64,000 bases of DNA from Chlamydiales bacterium (lineage in GTDB: Bacteria > Chlamydiota > Chlamydiia > Chlamydiales > Criblamydiaceae): assembly GCA_024233575.1 (NCBI GenBank), contig JACKPN010000006.1, positions 1 through 64,000 of the forward strand, in the 5' to 3' direction. A model generated the notes under the pieces. That model worked only from the letters and a program-made list of their open reading frames with translations. It did no database searches and was not told the origin of the DNA. Within the stretch, counting starts at the first letter, position 1; each line of letters opens with the position of its first letter. Made by a program: the position numbers and the translations under genes. Shown one piece after another: positions 1 to 7,930 of this stretch.

Positions 1-150
1 TAAGAAACGTAGCCGACGGTACCGTAGGAGGTCTCTACCTTAAACCAAGTACCGTCGCACAGCGTGCAAAGGACCTGCACTTTGGTGCCCTCCTAACCGG
101 CTCATTGGTGACCGCAGCATACTGATTGCTGATATCATGGTAGTAGAAAA
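1..150 (-). pseudogene. Decayed duplicate of the batE 3' end (SH3 domain fragment)
   Basis: This stretch aligns colinearly, at roughly 80% identity by eye, with the 3' part of batE starting at 1452. Both contain the segment encoding the C-terminal SH3-like domain. The copy has lost one base near position 90 (gccctcct against gccgctcct in batE), so its frame is broken, and it begins before the window edge. It lies immediately downstream of the RING gene on the same strand, so the RING gene is flanked by two copies of the batE end. I read it as a relic of tandem duplication or insertion. Confidence 0.75.
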
Positions 151-224
151 ATGATTATCCTGCTGATATACGAAAAAAGTTCAAAAATCACCATTACATG
201 TTTAGAACTACCACCGTGAATTAC

Positions 225-1415
225 TCATCTAATTATTCGACCATGGTGGGTGATCGTATTCGCTAAGGATATCTCACATGCAGCTCTATGACAACGTATT
301 GCACCGATAATTTCACCGCTTCCCGTTACTTCTACACGAATAGGGTATAAACTGGAGCCTTCTCTGATCACTAATTCCGACTCGATCTTGCTACCCGATA
401 GAATCACTCGTATAGGGGTACTGCTATCTCTTGAATTGATTTCCAAAGTGCTTACAGTCGACTGAAACAATGTCGCTTTACCTACACAGGACAAAACACC
501 CGACAAGTTGCAATCGGTGGCGGTAATCGCACCTTCTTCGCTTCTGATTACACCACTGAAACGGGCTTTTTCGAGAAGAATATCTTTCTTGGCAGTAATC
601 CTGGCATTTTGAAATTCGTCAGGGCACACCGAATAACGACACTCAACTCGATTCATTTGAGCATATACACTAGAAAATATAGTATCGCGAAAAACTATCT
701 CCCTCCCAACGGTTTTTGCCGTTTTAACCTTACAGCCATTTGCAAAGATAGCGCCTCTTTGCGAAAAGATATCATTTTCCACAATGCAATTTGTTATGTA
801 GACACCCTCAATGGAAGCAATACTGTGTAAAGTACGGTTCGCAGTACGATACACGCCAACTATCTCTCTTATTTTTCTTAGAGGACGCGACCTTCTTCTT
901 CTGAGAGATGCGTTCTGATAAGTGGTAGCTTGTAAATATGGCCTACTATCCACACTAGGTACCATAGAAGTACGAAAAACCCCTTGAATTAATGAGGAGT
1001 CTCCTGGTTGATCTTCTGAAGGTAAATGATCGCTTCTTTTGCGTGTCGAAATCTTCCTGCGACTCTTCTTTTTCCAAGGCGGGTGCTCCATATGGCTATT
1101 TGCATACGGATTTTTATGATCAGAATTTATTCCCTCTCGTTCAGCAAGTTCATTCCAAATATTCACAACACGCCGATGATGATGGAAATCATGTTTTAAA
1201 TCTTTCGCATTAAACAACATTCTACATTCTGGACAGGTATTTTTATTGGAATCAACCTTCATCCAATCGTGAAGGCAACTTCGACAAAAAATATGCAGAC
1301 ATTTGGTAATGATATAGGGATCTTGATAAGGCTCAATGCAAATTGGGCATAACAACTCCCTTTTTTCACATGTTTCATTAAAACGTTGTGTAAATGCTTC
1401 AATCGTTATGCTCAT
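225..1415 (-). CDS. RING-finger protein with beta-helix-like C-terminal half
   Basis: A classical C3HC4 RING lies near the N-terminus, with C23, C26, C39, H41, C44, C47, C61 and C64 in the order CPIC...KCLHIFCRSC...CPEC. This fold recruits E2 enzymes in eukaryotic ubiquitin ligases, so a secreted host-directed role is inferred. After a basic linker (about residues 105-180), the last 200 residues form short repeated turns (ITNCIVENDIF, IVFRDTIFSSV, ITATDCNLSG) that suggest a right-handed beta-helix. No signal peptide is seen, so type III secretion would be needed. The start is ATG at 1415; a TTG precedes it at 1418. It sits 14 nt after batE and ahead of a decayed batE fragment, which suggests late arrival in the operon. 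The substrate is unknown. Confidence 0.8.
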   Translation of the reverse strand: MSITIEAFTQRFNETCEKRELLCPICIEPYQDPYIITKCLHIFCRSCLHDWMKVDSNKNTCPECRMLFNAKDLKHDFHHHRRVVNIWNELAEREGINSDHKNPYANSHMEHPPWKKKSRRKISTRKRSDHLPSEDQPGDSSLIQGVFRTSMVPSVDSRPYLQATTYQNASLRRRRSRPLRKIREIVGVYRTANRTLHSIASIEGVYITNCIVENDIFSQRGAIFANGCKVKTAKTVGREIVFRDTIFSSVYAQMNRVECRYSVCPDEFQNARITAKKDILLEKARFSGVIRSEEGAITATDCNLSGVLSCVGKATLFQSTVSTLEINSRDSSTPIRVILSGSKIESELVIREGSSLYPIRVEVTGSGEIIGAIRCHRAACEISLANTITHHGRIIR

Positions 1416-1429
1416 CAATACTCTATTAG

Positions 1430-2239
1430 TTAAATAACCCGCAGTGCTTCGTAAGAAACGTAGCCGATGGTGCCGTCAGAGGTCTCTACCTTGAACCAAG
1501 TGCCGTCGCGCAGAGTACCGAGGACTTGCACCTTGGTGCCGCTCCTGATCGGCTCATTGGTAACGGCAGCATACTGATTACCGGCATCGCGATAAAGATA
1601 GGAAGCCTTGACCATGATGCCATCGATCGGTTCAATATAACGGCTATAAAGCAAACTTATCGTCATGATGGTCCACAAGACAGCAAAGAAAAGCGCTGCT
1701 GCCCGCAAACGGTTGCTGCGCACCCACACATACAATGAACCTAGGATGATGGTAACCACCCCAAGCAGAGAAAAGATCTGCAAACGGACAGGTAGAGGAA
1801 AATAATAATGGAAGAAGAAAATAGGCTCAAAAGCGGACCTATGCTCCTCTTGTTTGATGTTTAACTTGCGTAGCACGACATCAAGATTGTTATGTGCTTT
1901 GACATTTTCCGGCGACAATTTCAGCGCTTTATAATAGTAGAGGGCGGCCATAGGATACTCATCTAATTGAAAATAGGTATTTCCGATATCGTAGTAAAGG
2001 CGTCCATTGCCATACTCGGGACGGTATACCTCTTCCATCTGCTTATATAAATTCAGCGCTTTGTTGAAAGCATCGCTGCGCTCGGCTAGGGTGGTCGCAT
2101 TTTCACCTGCAGTATATGCTTCATATGCCTCTTCGATCTTTCCATTGGCCTGCTGCCAATAGGAAGAAACGTAAAGACCGACGAACAGCGAGAAGAAAAC
2201 CGCTACATAAAAATATGGATTTGATAGCCATCCGCGCAT
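1430..2239 (-). CDS. batE: BatE-like TPR and SH3 domain membrane protein
   Basis: A 269-residue protein. A membrane segment near the N-terminus (YFYVAVFFSLFVGLYV) is followed by tetratricopeptide repeats (about residues 35-130: YYDIGNTYFQLDEYPMAALY, LSPENVKAHNNL). Two more membrane helices come next, then a C-terminal bacterial SH3-like domain (VQVLGTLRDGTWFKVETSDG). TPR plus SH3 in a Bat locus matches BatE. I start it at ATG 2239, one base after the batD stop; the longer frame to 2344 would run deep into batD. Its 3' end is duplicated at positions 1-150. The role in the Bat complex is inferred from the locus. Confidence 0.85.
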   Translation of the reverse strand: MRGWLSNPYFYVAVFFSLFVGLYVSSYWQQANGKIEEAYEAYTAGENATTLAERSDAFNKALNLYKQMEEVYRPEYGNGRLYYDIGNTYFQLDEYPMAALYYYKALKLSPENVKAHNNLDVVLRKLNIKQEEHRSAFEPIFFFHYYFPLPVRLQIFSLLGVVTIILGSLYVWVRSNRLRAAALFFAVLWTIMTISLLYSRYIEPIDGIMVKASYLYRDAGNQYAAVTNEPIRSGTKVQVLGTLRDGTWFKVETSDGTIGYVSYEALRVI

Positions 2240-2240
2240 G

Positions 2241-3941
2241 TTACTGCTCCGTCTTTTTGATCGTTTTGAAAAGAGCCCTCGCCTCCTTAATGACAGAGTC
2301 ATCAAGCGCACCCTTCGCTGCGAAGCGCTTTTCTTCAATGCCAACTAGAAATCTACGCGCTTCCCCGATAACACCTTCATCTGAAAGGTCCTGAGGGCTG
2401 ACTATTGTCGAACTGATGTACCCGCTCTCTTTTAGCCGTAAAAGGAAAGCGCGGGTCAGCAGACGATAGAACTGCGCTTCATCATCACGATGTTCTATAG
2501 CTTCATTGAGAAGGTCATCGCTGCGCTCCGTCTTCGCCAATGCGCTGCGCCGCTGCATTAGCGTTTGGTAATGCATCTGTAGAGCAATCACAACTATCCC
2601 GAAAGGAATTAGAAGGAAGGCTGTCCAAGTGCCGAAGTAGTGATTTTTCAGGTCGCCGACAACCAAACGGTAATTGCCTTCAATTTCGATGGCGCGCGGT
2701 TTTGGTGAGGCTTGAGGCCATACGACACGTGCATCCTCTTTTTCATCCAAAGGTACGATATACGAATCGGTATCGGTTTTTTCAAGCGGTTTGACCTTGA
2801 TCGGTATTGCCTCGCTCTTGAGGACGTGGTACTTCTCGGTCTTTGGATTAAAAAAGGAAAATTCGATCGGCGGTATTTCATTAATTGACGCTGTCAATGG
2901 CCGCAATTCTACAGTATAGGTTTTGACAGGACCGCGCATCCCCGGCACCGGCGGCAGATCGCTAAAGCGAAAACGCCCGCTGAAGCCGGGCTGGCAGCAC
3001 AGCTCGGGAGGCGGCACAATTTCAAGGTTTTTACTTCCGGAGATCTCCAAGAGGAGGGTGATCTTATCACCGACACGCATGGTGTCACTGCCGATGAGCG
3101 CAGCATCAAAGATGAATCCCTCGCCGATAGCGCCGTTAAAAGAGGGAGGTTTTCCTTCTTCGGGAAATGCCTTTACTTCGACAGTGACAATGGGCGCTTC
3201 CGCCTTAATCTCCTCATGAACGTATTTCTTTTGTCCTGAGGAACTGCGCTTATAGGCAAAACCTTTAATGAAAGAAGGACCTAAATGAAATGTTCCCGGT
3301 TCCAGCGCCTCGACTTCTTGAGCAACTTCACGTATCGACAATTTACCTTTACGGTCGGTAATCTGCTTGGCGCCGATCTTTTTAAAGGCAGGGGTATCAA
3401 AAAGCGGAAGATGCTCTTCTTTCAACTCGATGTTAGCATTGAACGAATAGCGGTAGATAAAGCGTGCCGTCTGTCCGGGATACATCGGTGAAGGACCTTC
3501 GAATAGCGCTTCAAGGCCAAGGGCCGCACCTTCAGAGGCCGTGGGCTTGCTTGGCGCAGGCTCGGAAGCGGCACCGTTGCCGACAGCATAGGAGCTTGCA
3601 GCGATTTTGTGCATTTTGCCATCGGCAGTGAAGGTGATGGCCGGCAGAATATGCAGCCCTCGAGGTTCAGGAGGGATGGTAAAGGTGTAGATGCTCACTT
3701 TCTGCTTGTTTGAAGGTATGGTGATCTGCTTCATCAATTCGACATTGATTTTTTTTCCATCCATCTCAAAACTATCGTCATCGATAACGGCATCTTCGCT
3801 ATGCTGCACGCTGATCGTGATGATGATCGGTTCCTGCACGCGGGCAACTTCGACATTGGCGGCAACGCGTGATACTTCGCATTGTACGAAGCACGGAAAG
3901 AGAAGGACGAAGGCTATCGTTATCGCACGGGCGATCACCAT
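2241..3941 (-). CDS. batD: BatD / oxygen-tolerance family membrane protein
   Basis: A 566-residue protein with an N-terminal signal peptide (ITIAFVLLFPCFVQC). It has a long periplasmic region of beta-sandwich type, and begins the mature part with VSRVAANVEVARVQEPIIIT, typical of BatD. A membrane helix near residue 440 (TAFLLIPFGIVVIALQ) and a cytoplasmic tail follow. ATG 3941 has an AAGGGG ribosome site and overlaps the upstream TPR gene stop by 7 nt, so translation is probably coupled. BatD proteins are thought to work with vWA partners BatA and BatB at the envelope; the exact function is not established. Size is normal for the family. Confidence 0.85.
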   Translation of the reverse strand: MVIARAITIAFVLLFPCFVQCEVSRVAANVEVARVQEPIIITISVQHSEDAVIDDDSFEMDGKKINVELMKQITIPSNKQKVSIYTFTIPPEPRGLHILPAITFTADGKMHKIAASSYAVGNGAASEPAPSKPTASEGAALGLEALFEGPSPMYPGQTARFIYRYSFNANIELKEEHLPLFDTPAFKKIGAKQITDRKGKLSIREVAQEVEALEPGTFHLGPSFIKGFAYKRSSSGQKKYVHEEIKAEAPIVTVEVKAFPEEGKPPSFNGAIGEGFIFDAALIGSDTMRVGDKITLLLEISGSKNLEIVPPPELCCQPGFSGRFRFSDLPPVPGMRGPVKTYTVELRPLTASINEIPPIEFSFFNPKTEKYHVLKSEAIPIKVKPLEKTDTDSYIVPLDEKEDARVVWPQASPKPRAIEIEGNYRLVVGDLKNHYFGTWTAFLLIPFGIVVIALQMHYQTLMQRRSALAKTERSDDLLNEAIEHRDDEAQFYRLLTRAFLLRLKESGYISSTIVSPQDLSDEGVIGEARRFLVGIEEKRFAAKGALDDSVIKEARALFKTIKKTEQ

Positions 3942-5704
3942 GGCTTATCCCCTTGTTTTACTGGTTGAGAGCTCTTTTTCTGTTGTCGATCATCTTGTTC
4001 CATTTGCTGTAATAAACGCAATACCTCGTCATGCGGCGTTGCCTTGGGCTTTTGCTGCTGCTCGCTGCCCTCTTGAGGCTGTTGCTCCTGCTTGCCTTCC
4101 TCACCGCCTTGCTTTTGCTGCCGGCATGGCTCGCCTGTACGAGGCTCCTTCAGTTTTGCTAGGGCACGCTGCCAATGGATGATCGCTTGCTCCTGATGCG
4201 CAATGGCACGCGGCAGCTTTTCGATCTCTTCAGATAGCTCCTCCCGTGCAAAGATCACCATATCTTTGCCTTGAGAGAATAAGGGCAATGCCTCTGCCCA
4301 AGGAAGATATTGACAGGAGAAAGCGTCGGCCTTATTGAATGCACGCTGCTGTTCCCGATAGGCGGCCGTTTCAAAAACATCGACAGTCAATGCCACCTGA
4401 TTTTGCAAGCGCAGCAGCTCCTTGCGTTCGCCTTTGCCGCTTCGATCTTTTGCCAAACGCGCAGCATCCAACGCATCGCGCTGGAGGGCTATCGCCCTTT
4501 CGAGAACTGTTTCTGCTGTAGGTTCTTGCTGCTTATCAAGATACTCCCACTTTAGTAGCTCAACCTCCTGTTGCGCCGCGATCAACAACAGGCGGGACAG
4601 AATGGGATCGATCTGGTTCAACTCCACCATCGACTGTTTCAGCAACGCAGCAGCATTTTCCAAACGCACTTCCTGCGGACGTTTCGTTATTTCTCGCAGC
4701 AGGTCACTAAAACGAATCTGTTGCTGTTCCAATGCGGCGATAGTTCCTCGCTGAATTATTTTTTCCGCAAGAGCAATACGATAAGCAGAAAGAAGCTTTT
4801 CCAATATCTCAGGAACCGGGTCATTATTGAAAGCCTGTTTCAGCAACTCTTCAAGGATATCGCTTACTGCCTCCAATTTTTTCTCCGCAGAGATGATATC
4901 TTCTTCTTTCATCAGAGCGATAGCGCTGTTGAATTCGATGAAAGCGCGATCGATTGCAGGGTCGTGGACTACTTTTCTCTCTGCTTCCCACAAAGGCAGC
5001 CATGTCTCTGCTTCCACAACTTCCCTATTGATATAATCGTGGCGCAAGCCCGTATCGGGAACGCGCCCGATAGCGCGCAGCTCTGCAGACTGTCTTCCAA
5101 CGCCAAAGATGAGGTAAATCAGCGCATCCTGTGGTGAGACTTCTTCAATACGCTGACGTCTTCGGTCAAGCAAAATTTCAGCAAGACGCTTCTGTGCGGA
5201 TTGCCTCAGCATTTCCAGGTCATCCGGCGGCAGACACGCTTCACTGCCTTCGATCTTCCTAAGAAGACAGTCGGCATCGTTAGCAGCGCGAACATTCTGA
5301 AACACCTGACGAATAAGAAAAATCGCTTTATTAACAGCATCTTCAGATAATTCTGTCTGTTCTTGGTAAGCTTCGATCATGCGCAATGCCTCACGCCAAC
5401 GCGCTACAGCGAGATTTTCCTCGATCCTTTTGAGCAGAAGCGGATAAGGGTTTGCACCCAAACGGATGCTATCATACGTCTGTAACGCCTCGCTCAGTTG
5501 TCCTTCCTGCAAATATGTTGTAGCGATATCGTATCTTAGTATTGCCTGTTTCCAAGGTTCTTTCTCCTGAAGAAGCAGGTTCTCGTAGATTGCGCGCGCT
5601 TTTTCCTGATCTCCGGCTTGAGCGAGCTCATAAGCTTGCTGTATCTGATCTTCTTGCGCCACAACGATCATAGGAACAACCAAAAGCAGCAGCAGCTTAA
5701 ACAT
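3935..5704 (-). CDS. Exported TPR protein of the Bat locus
   Basis: A 589-residue protein with a signal peptide (FKLLLLLVVPMIVVAQ). TPR-like helical repeats follow (AYELAQAGDQEKARAIYENL, YDIATTYLQEGQLSEALQTY). There is a long alpha-helical, Glu/Leu-rich middle and a low-complexity Gln/Lys tail after about residue 530. The start is ATG 5704 with AAGGAGG seven bases upstream; the frame also opens at TTG 5707. It overlaps batB by 8 nt and batD by 7 nt. Position resembles the TPR gene often called batC, but it is much larger, so I leave it unnamed. Confidence 0.8.
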   Translation of the reverse strand: MFKLLLLLVVPMIVVAQEDQIQQAYELAQAGDQEKARAIYENLLLQEKEPWKQAILRYDIATTYLQEGQLSEALQTYDSIRLGANPYPLLLKRIEENLAVARWREALRMIEAYQEQTELSEDAVNKAIFLIRQVFQNVRAANDADCLLRKIEGSEACLPPDDLEMLRQSAQKRLAEILLDRRRQRIEEVSPQDALIYLIFGVGRQSAELRAIGRVPDTGLRHDYINREVVEAETWLPLWEAERKVVHDPAIDRAFIEFNSAIALMKEEDIISAEKKLEAVSDILEELLKQAFNNDPVPEILEKLLSAYRIALAEKIIQRGTIAALEQQQIRFSDLLREITKRPQEVRLENAAALLKQSMVELNQIDPILSRLLLIAAQQEVELLKWEYLDKQQEPTAETVLERAIALQRDALDAARLAKDRSGKGERKELLRLQNQVALTVDVFETAAYREQQRAFNKADAFSCQYLPWAEALPLFSQGKDMVIFAREELSEEIEKLPRAIAHQEQAIIHWQRALAKLKEPRTGEPCRQQKQGGEEGKQEQQPQEGSEQQQKPKATPHDEVLRLLQQMEQDDRQQKKSSQPVKQGDKPW

Positions 5705-6806
5705 CAACGTCCTCCTTCTTCCAATTGTCGGGAAGGAAAAGAACGGCAGCCAAAAGGATGATTGCCAACGCCAATGGGTATTGGAAATAATGGTCGTAGA
5801 TCAAATCTTCGCGCGCCATGTCCGGAGCGCGGACTGGAGCGGTCTCATAAGCATTGCGCTTCTCAATATCACTGTAGAGCGCTTTAGCGATAAACAGCGG
5901 CGACAGTGCATTTCCGGAAAAATATTGTCCGCCACCCACTTTGGCTATAGTTTGAAGGATTTCATCTTGCAACTTGGAAACAACAGACTTACCTTTGTAG
6001 AGAACATTAGGTACCGTTCCTCCCTCTTTGCTTCCGAGCCCGACAGTGTAAATATGGTACCCTTCATCATGCAAAGCTTCGACCAACTGCAGCAATGCAG
6101 CGATCTCCGCAGCGCGGGTCGCTGTCTCTTCCAAACGGTTATCACCAGCGTCTGTGAGGATCACTAACGTTCGCGCCTTCTCCGGAGCCATCCCCCCCTC
6201 GGAGTCATTAACTACTGCCAGCGCCTCATACAGATCGGTACCAGCGACGTCGCCTTCGTTAATCGACACGTCAGACAACAAGATGCGAGTGAAGATATAG
6301 TTCATCGTTAAAGGGACAAGCTTGGACCCCTCAGAGGTAAAGGTGTAAAGAGCGACATTCTCTCCGCGCATCATCCTGACAGTCTCATCGATGATCTCTT
6401 TAGCCTCAGCAAGGCGCGTTTCCTTCGTCGATGTGTCATCAACGGCCATCGATGCAGAAGTATCAAGAAGGAAAATCACGTCGTGAACAATGCGTCGCGG
6501 AGCTCCCGGTTCCTTCTCGTTTTTAGAAATGCGCAGCTTCTCTTCAGGATAATGGGGGTTGCCTTGTGGATCCATCAGCGCTAACGTTGCCGTTATCCAT
6601 GCAAGAATCACAGCTGCAGCTTTACGCCAGAAATTCCATGAAGGACGCTGCCACAATACCATTTTCAGGAAATTAGGTGTGCCTAGCCTAGCTCCCACAC
6701 GCCGGCGATGATAAAAAAGAAACAGAAAAAGGAAAAACAGAAGTATTGCTATCGGAAGTAATATCACGGCGCTGGGATTGGCGTAAAAAAGGTCGCGCAT
6801 AATCAT
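5697..6806 (-). CDS. batB: BatB-like vWA domain membrane protein
   Basis: A 369-residue protein with two N-terminal membrane segments (about residues 12-32 and 62-79), a von Willebrand factor A domain and a C-terminal helix (PLALAIILLAAVLFLP). The metal-site motif DTSAS is at D115, S117 and S119. ATG 6806 overlaps the batA stop as ATGA and has AGGAGG 7 nt upstream, which decides the start over the longer frame from 6860. BatA and BatB are paired vWA proteins thought to form a periplasm-facing complex with BatD. Confidence 0.88.
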   Translation of the reverse strand: MIMRDLFYANPSAVILLPIAILLFFLFLFLFYHRRRVGARLGTPNFLKMVLWQRPSWNFWRKAAAVILAWITATLALMDPQGNPHYPEEKLRISKNEKEPGAPRRIVHDVIFLLDTSASMAVDDTSTKETRLAEAKEIIDETVRMMRGENVALYTFTSEGSKLVPLTMNYIFTRILLSDVSINEGDVAGTDLYEALAVVNDSEGGMAPEKARTLVILTDAGDNRLEETATRAAEIAALLQLVEALHDEGYHIYTVGLGSKEGGTVPNVLYKGKSVVSKLQDEILQTIAKVGGGQYFSGNALSPLFIAKALYSDIEKRNAYETAPVRAPDMAREDLIYDHYFQYPLALAIILLAAVLFLPDNWKKEDVDV

Positions 6807-7924
6807 GGGGACCTCCTCAACCATGTTGCCGATACGATCACTGAGACGATGAGAAAGCAAAGCGCAGTAGTGATCAACAAGGGTGCATAGGAATATCGGC
6901 GAAAGTAACGAGGCATTAGACTTTTATCAAGAGCTGTAGTAGGAAGCGTGCTCTTCTCGATTTGATCAATATCGGCATAGATCTCCTGCAAGCTGGTATT
7001 ATCGCTAATGGTATAGTAGTCGCCGCCGGTGTACTGCGCCAGCAGCCGCATCACTTGTCGATACTCGCTGAATTCGCTGCTGGCAATGCGAGGCTCCACA
7101 TTGATGATATAGAGCTTCACATCATTGGCAACGGCAACATCCGCAGCATCAAGAAGTTCCATATTGCGCAAAGGGTTGTCTTTGTCCAACGGGTTGGGAT
7201 CCTGTATGCCGTCGGTAACAAGAATGATGACCGAGTTCTTGATTTGATAGGCGGGCTCGCCTTTCTTCACCAGGTCTTCGGCATAGTGGCGTGTTGCCGC
7301 GATCATGTTAATCGTTTTAAATAACGCGTAGCCGATCGCTGTTCCGTCTTGATCGCGGTCAGCGCGAACATTGAGCTTTTTCAGCGCATCAGTAATGCTT
7401 TTTCGGTCGAGTGTCAAAGGAACGAGCACTTGCGCGGTACGAGCAAAAGCAACGAGACCGAGCAGGTCATTGGGCCGTCCTTGTAACCCCTTGGAGCTGT
7501 TACCGGAGACGAAATCCTGCGTTACCTCTTTTAAAAAGTTCATTTTTGTCTGTCTCAGGCGTCGGCCTGAACCATCGTAAAAGACAGCTTCTTCCGCCAT
7601 CGAACCTGACTGATCAAGAACAAGGTAGATGGCAATGCCTTCGGTAGGCGTCGGCGCTTCCGGCGCCTTACCGGGAATATCGCTGCGCGGAATATAGCGA
7701 TGCGGGTCGATGAAGGCGACGAGAAACAGTGAGAGAGCAAGAAATTGTAAGATGCGCGGCACTGATGCTCCGCGGACACGCAGCGATGGTCTACCGACAT
7801 CTAAAAGAGTGCAATCGGAGAAAAGCAGATGCGGCGGCAGCTTTGTGCGGAACCAGAGCCACACCCCAAAGATGATGAGGCAGGCAGCGATCGCCAGTAA
7901 CATCGCAACAAAATCTACCGTCAC
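6803..7924 (-). CDS. batA: BatA-like vWA domain membrane protein
   Basis: A 373-residue protein with membrane helices at about residues 5-24 and 57-73, a vWA domain with metal-site motif DQSGS (D104, S106, S108), and a C-terminal helix (LLITTALCFLIVSVIVSATW). This is the first vWA gene of the locus, six bases after the copper ATPase and coupled to batB through ATGA. The domain binds divalent metal and mediates protein contacts. Assignment as BatA rather than BatB rests on gene order. Confidence 0.87.
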   Translation of the reverse strand: MTVDFVAMLLAIAACLIIFGVWLWFRTKLPPHLLFSDCTLLDVGRPSLRVRGASVPRILQFLALSLFLVAFIDPHRYIPRSDIPGKAPEAPTPTEGIAIYLVLDQSGSMAEEAVFYDGSGRRLRQTKMNFLKEVTQDFVSGNSSKGLQGRPNDLLGLVAFARTAQVLVPLTLDRKSITDALKKLNVRADRDQDGTAIGYALFKTINMIAATRHYAEDLVKKGEPAYQIKNSVIILVTDGIQDPNPLDKDNPLRNMELLDAADVAVANDVKLYIINVEPRIASSEFSEYRQVMRLLAQYTGGDYYTISDNTSLQEIYADIDQIEKSTLPTTALDKSLMPRYFRRYSYAPLLITTALCFLIVSVIVSATWLRRSP

Positions 7925-7930
7925 TCCATC

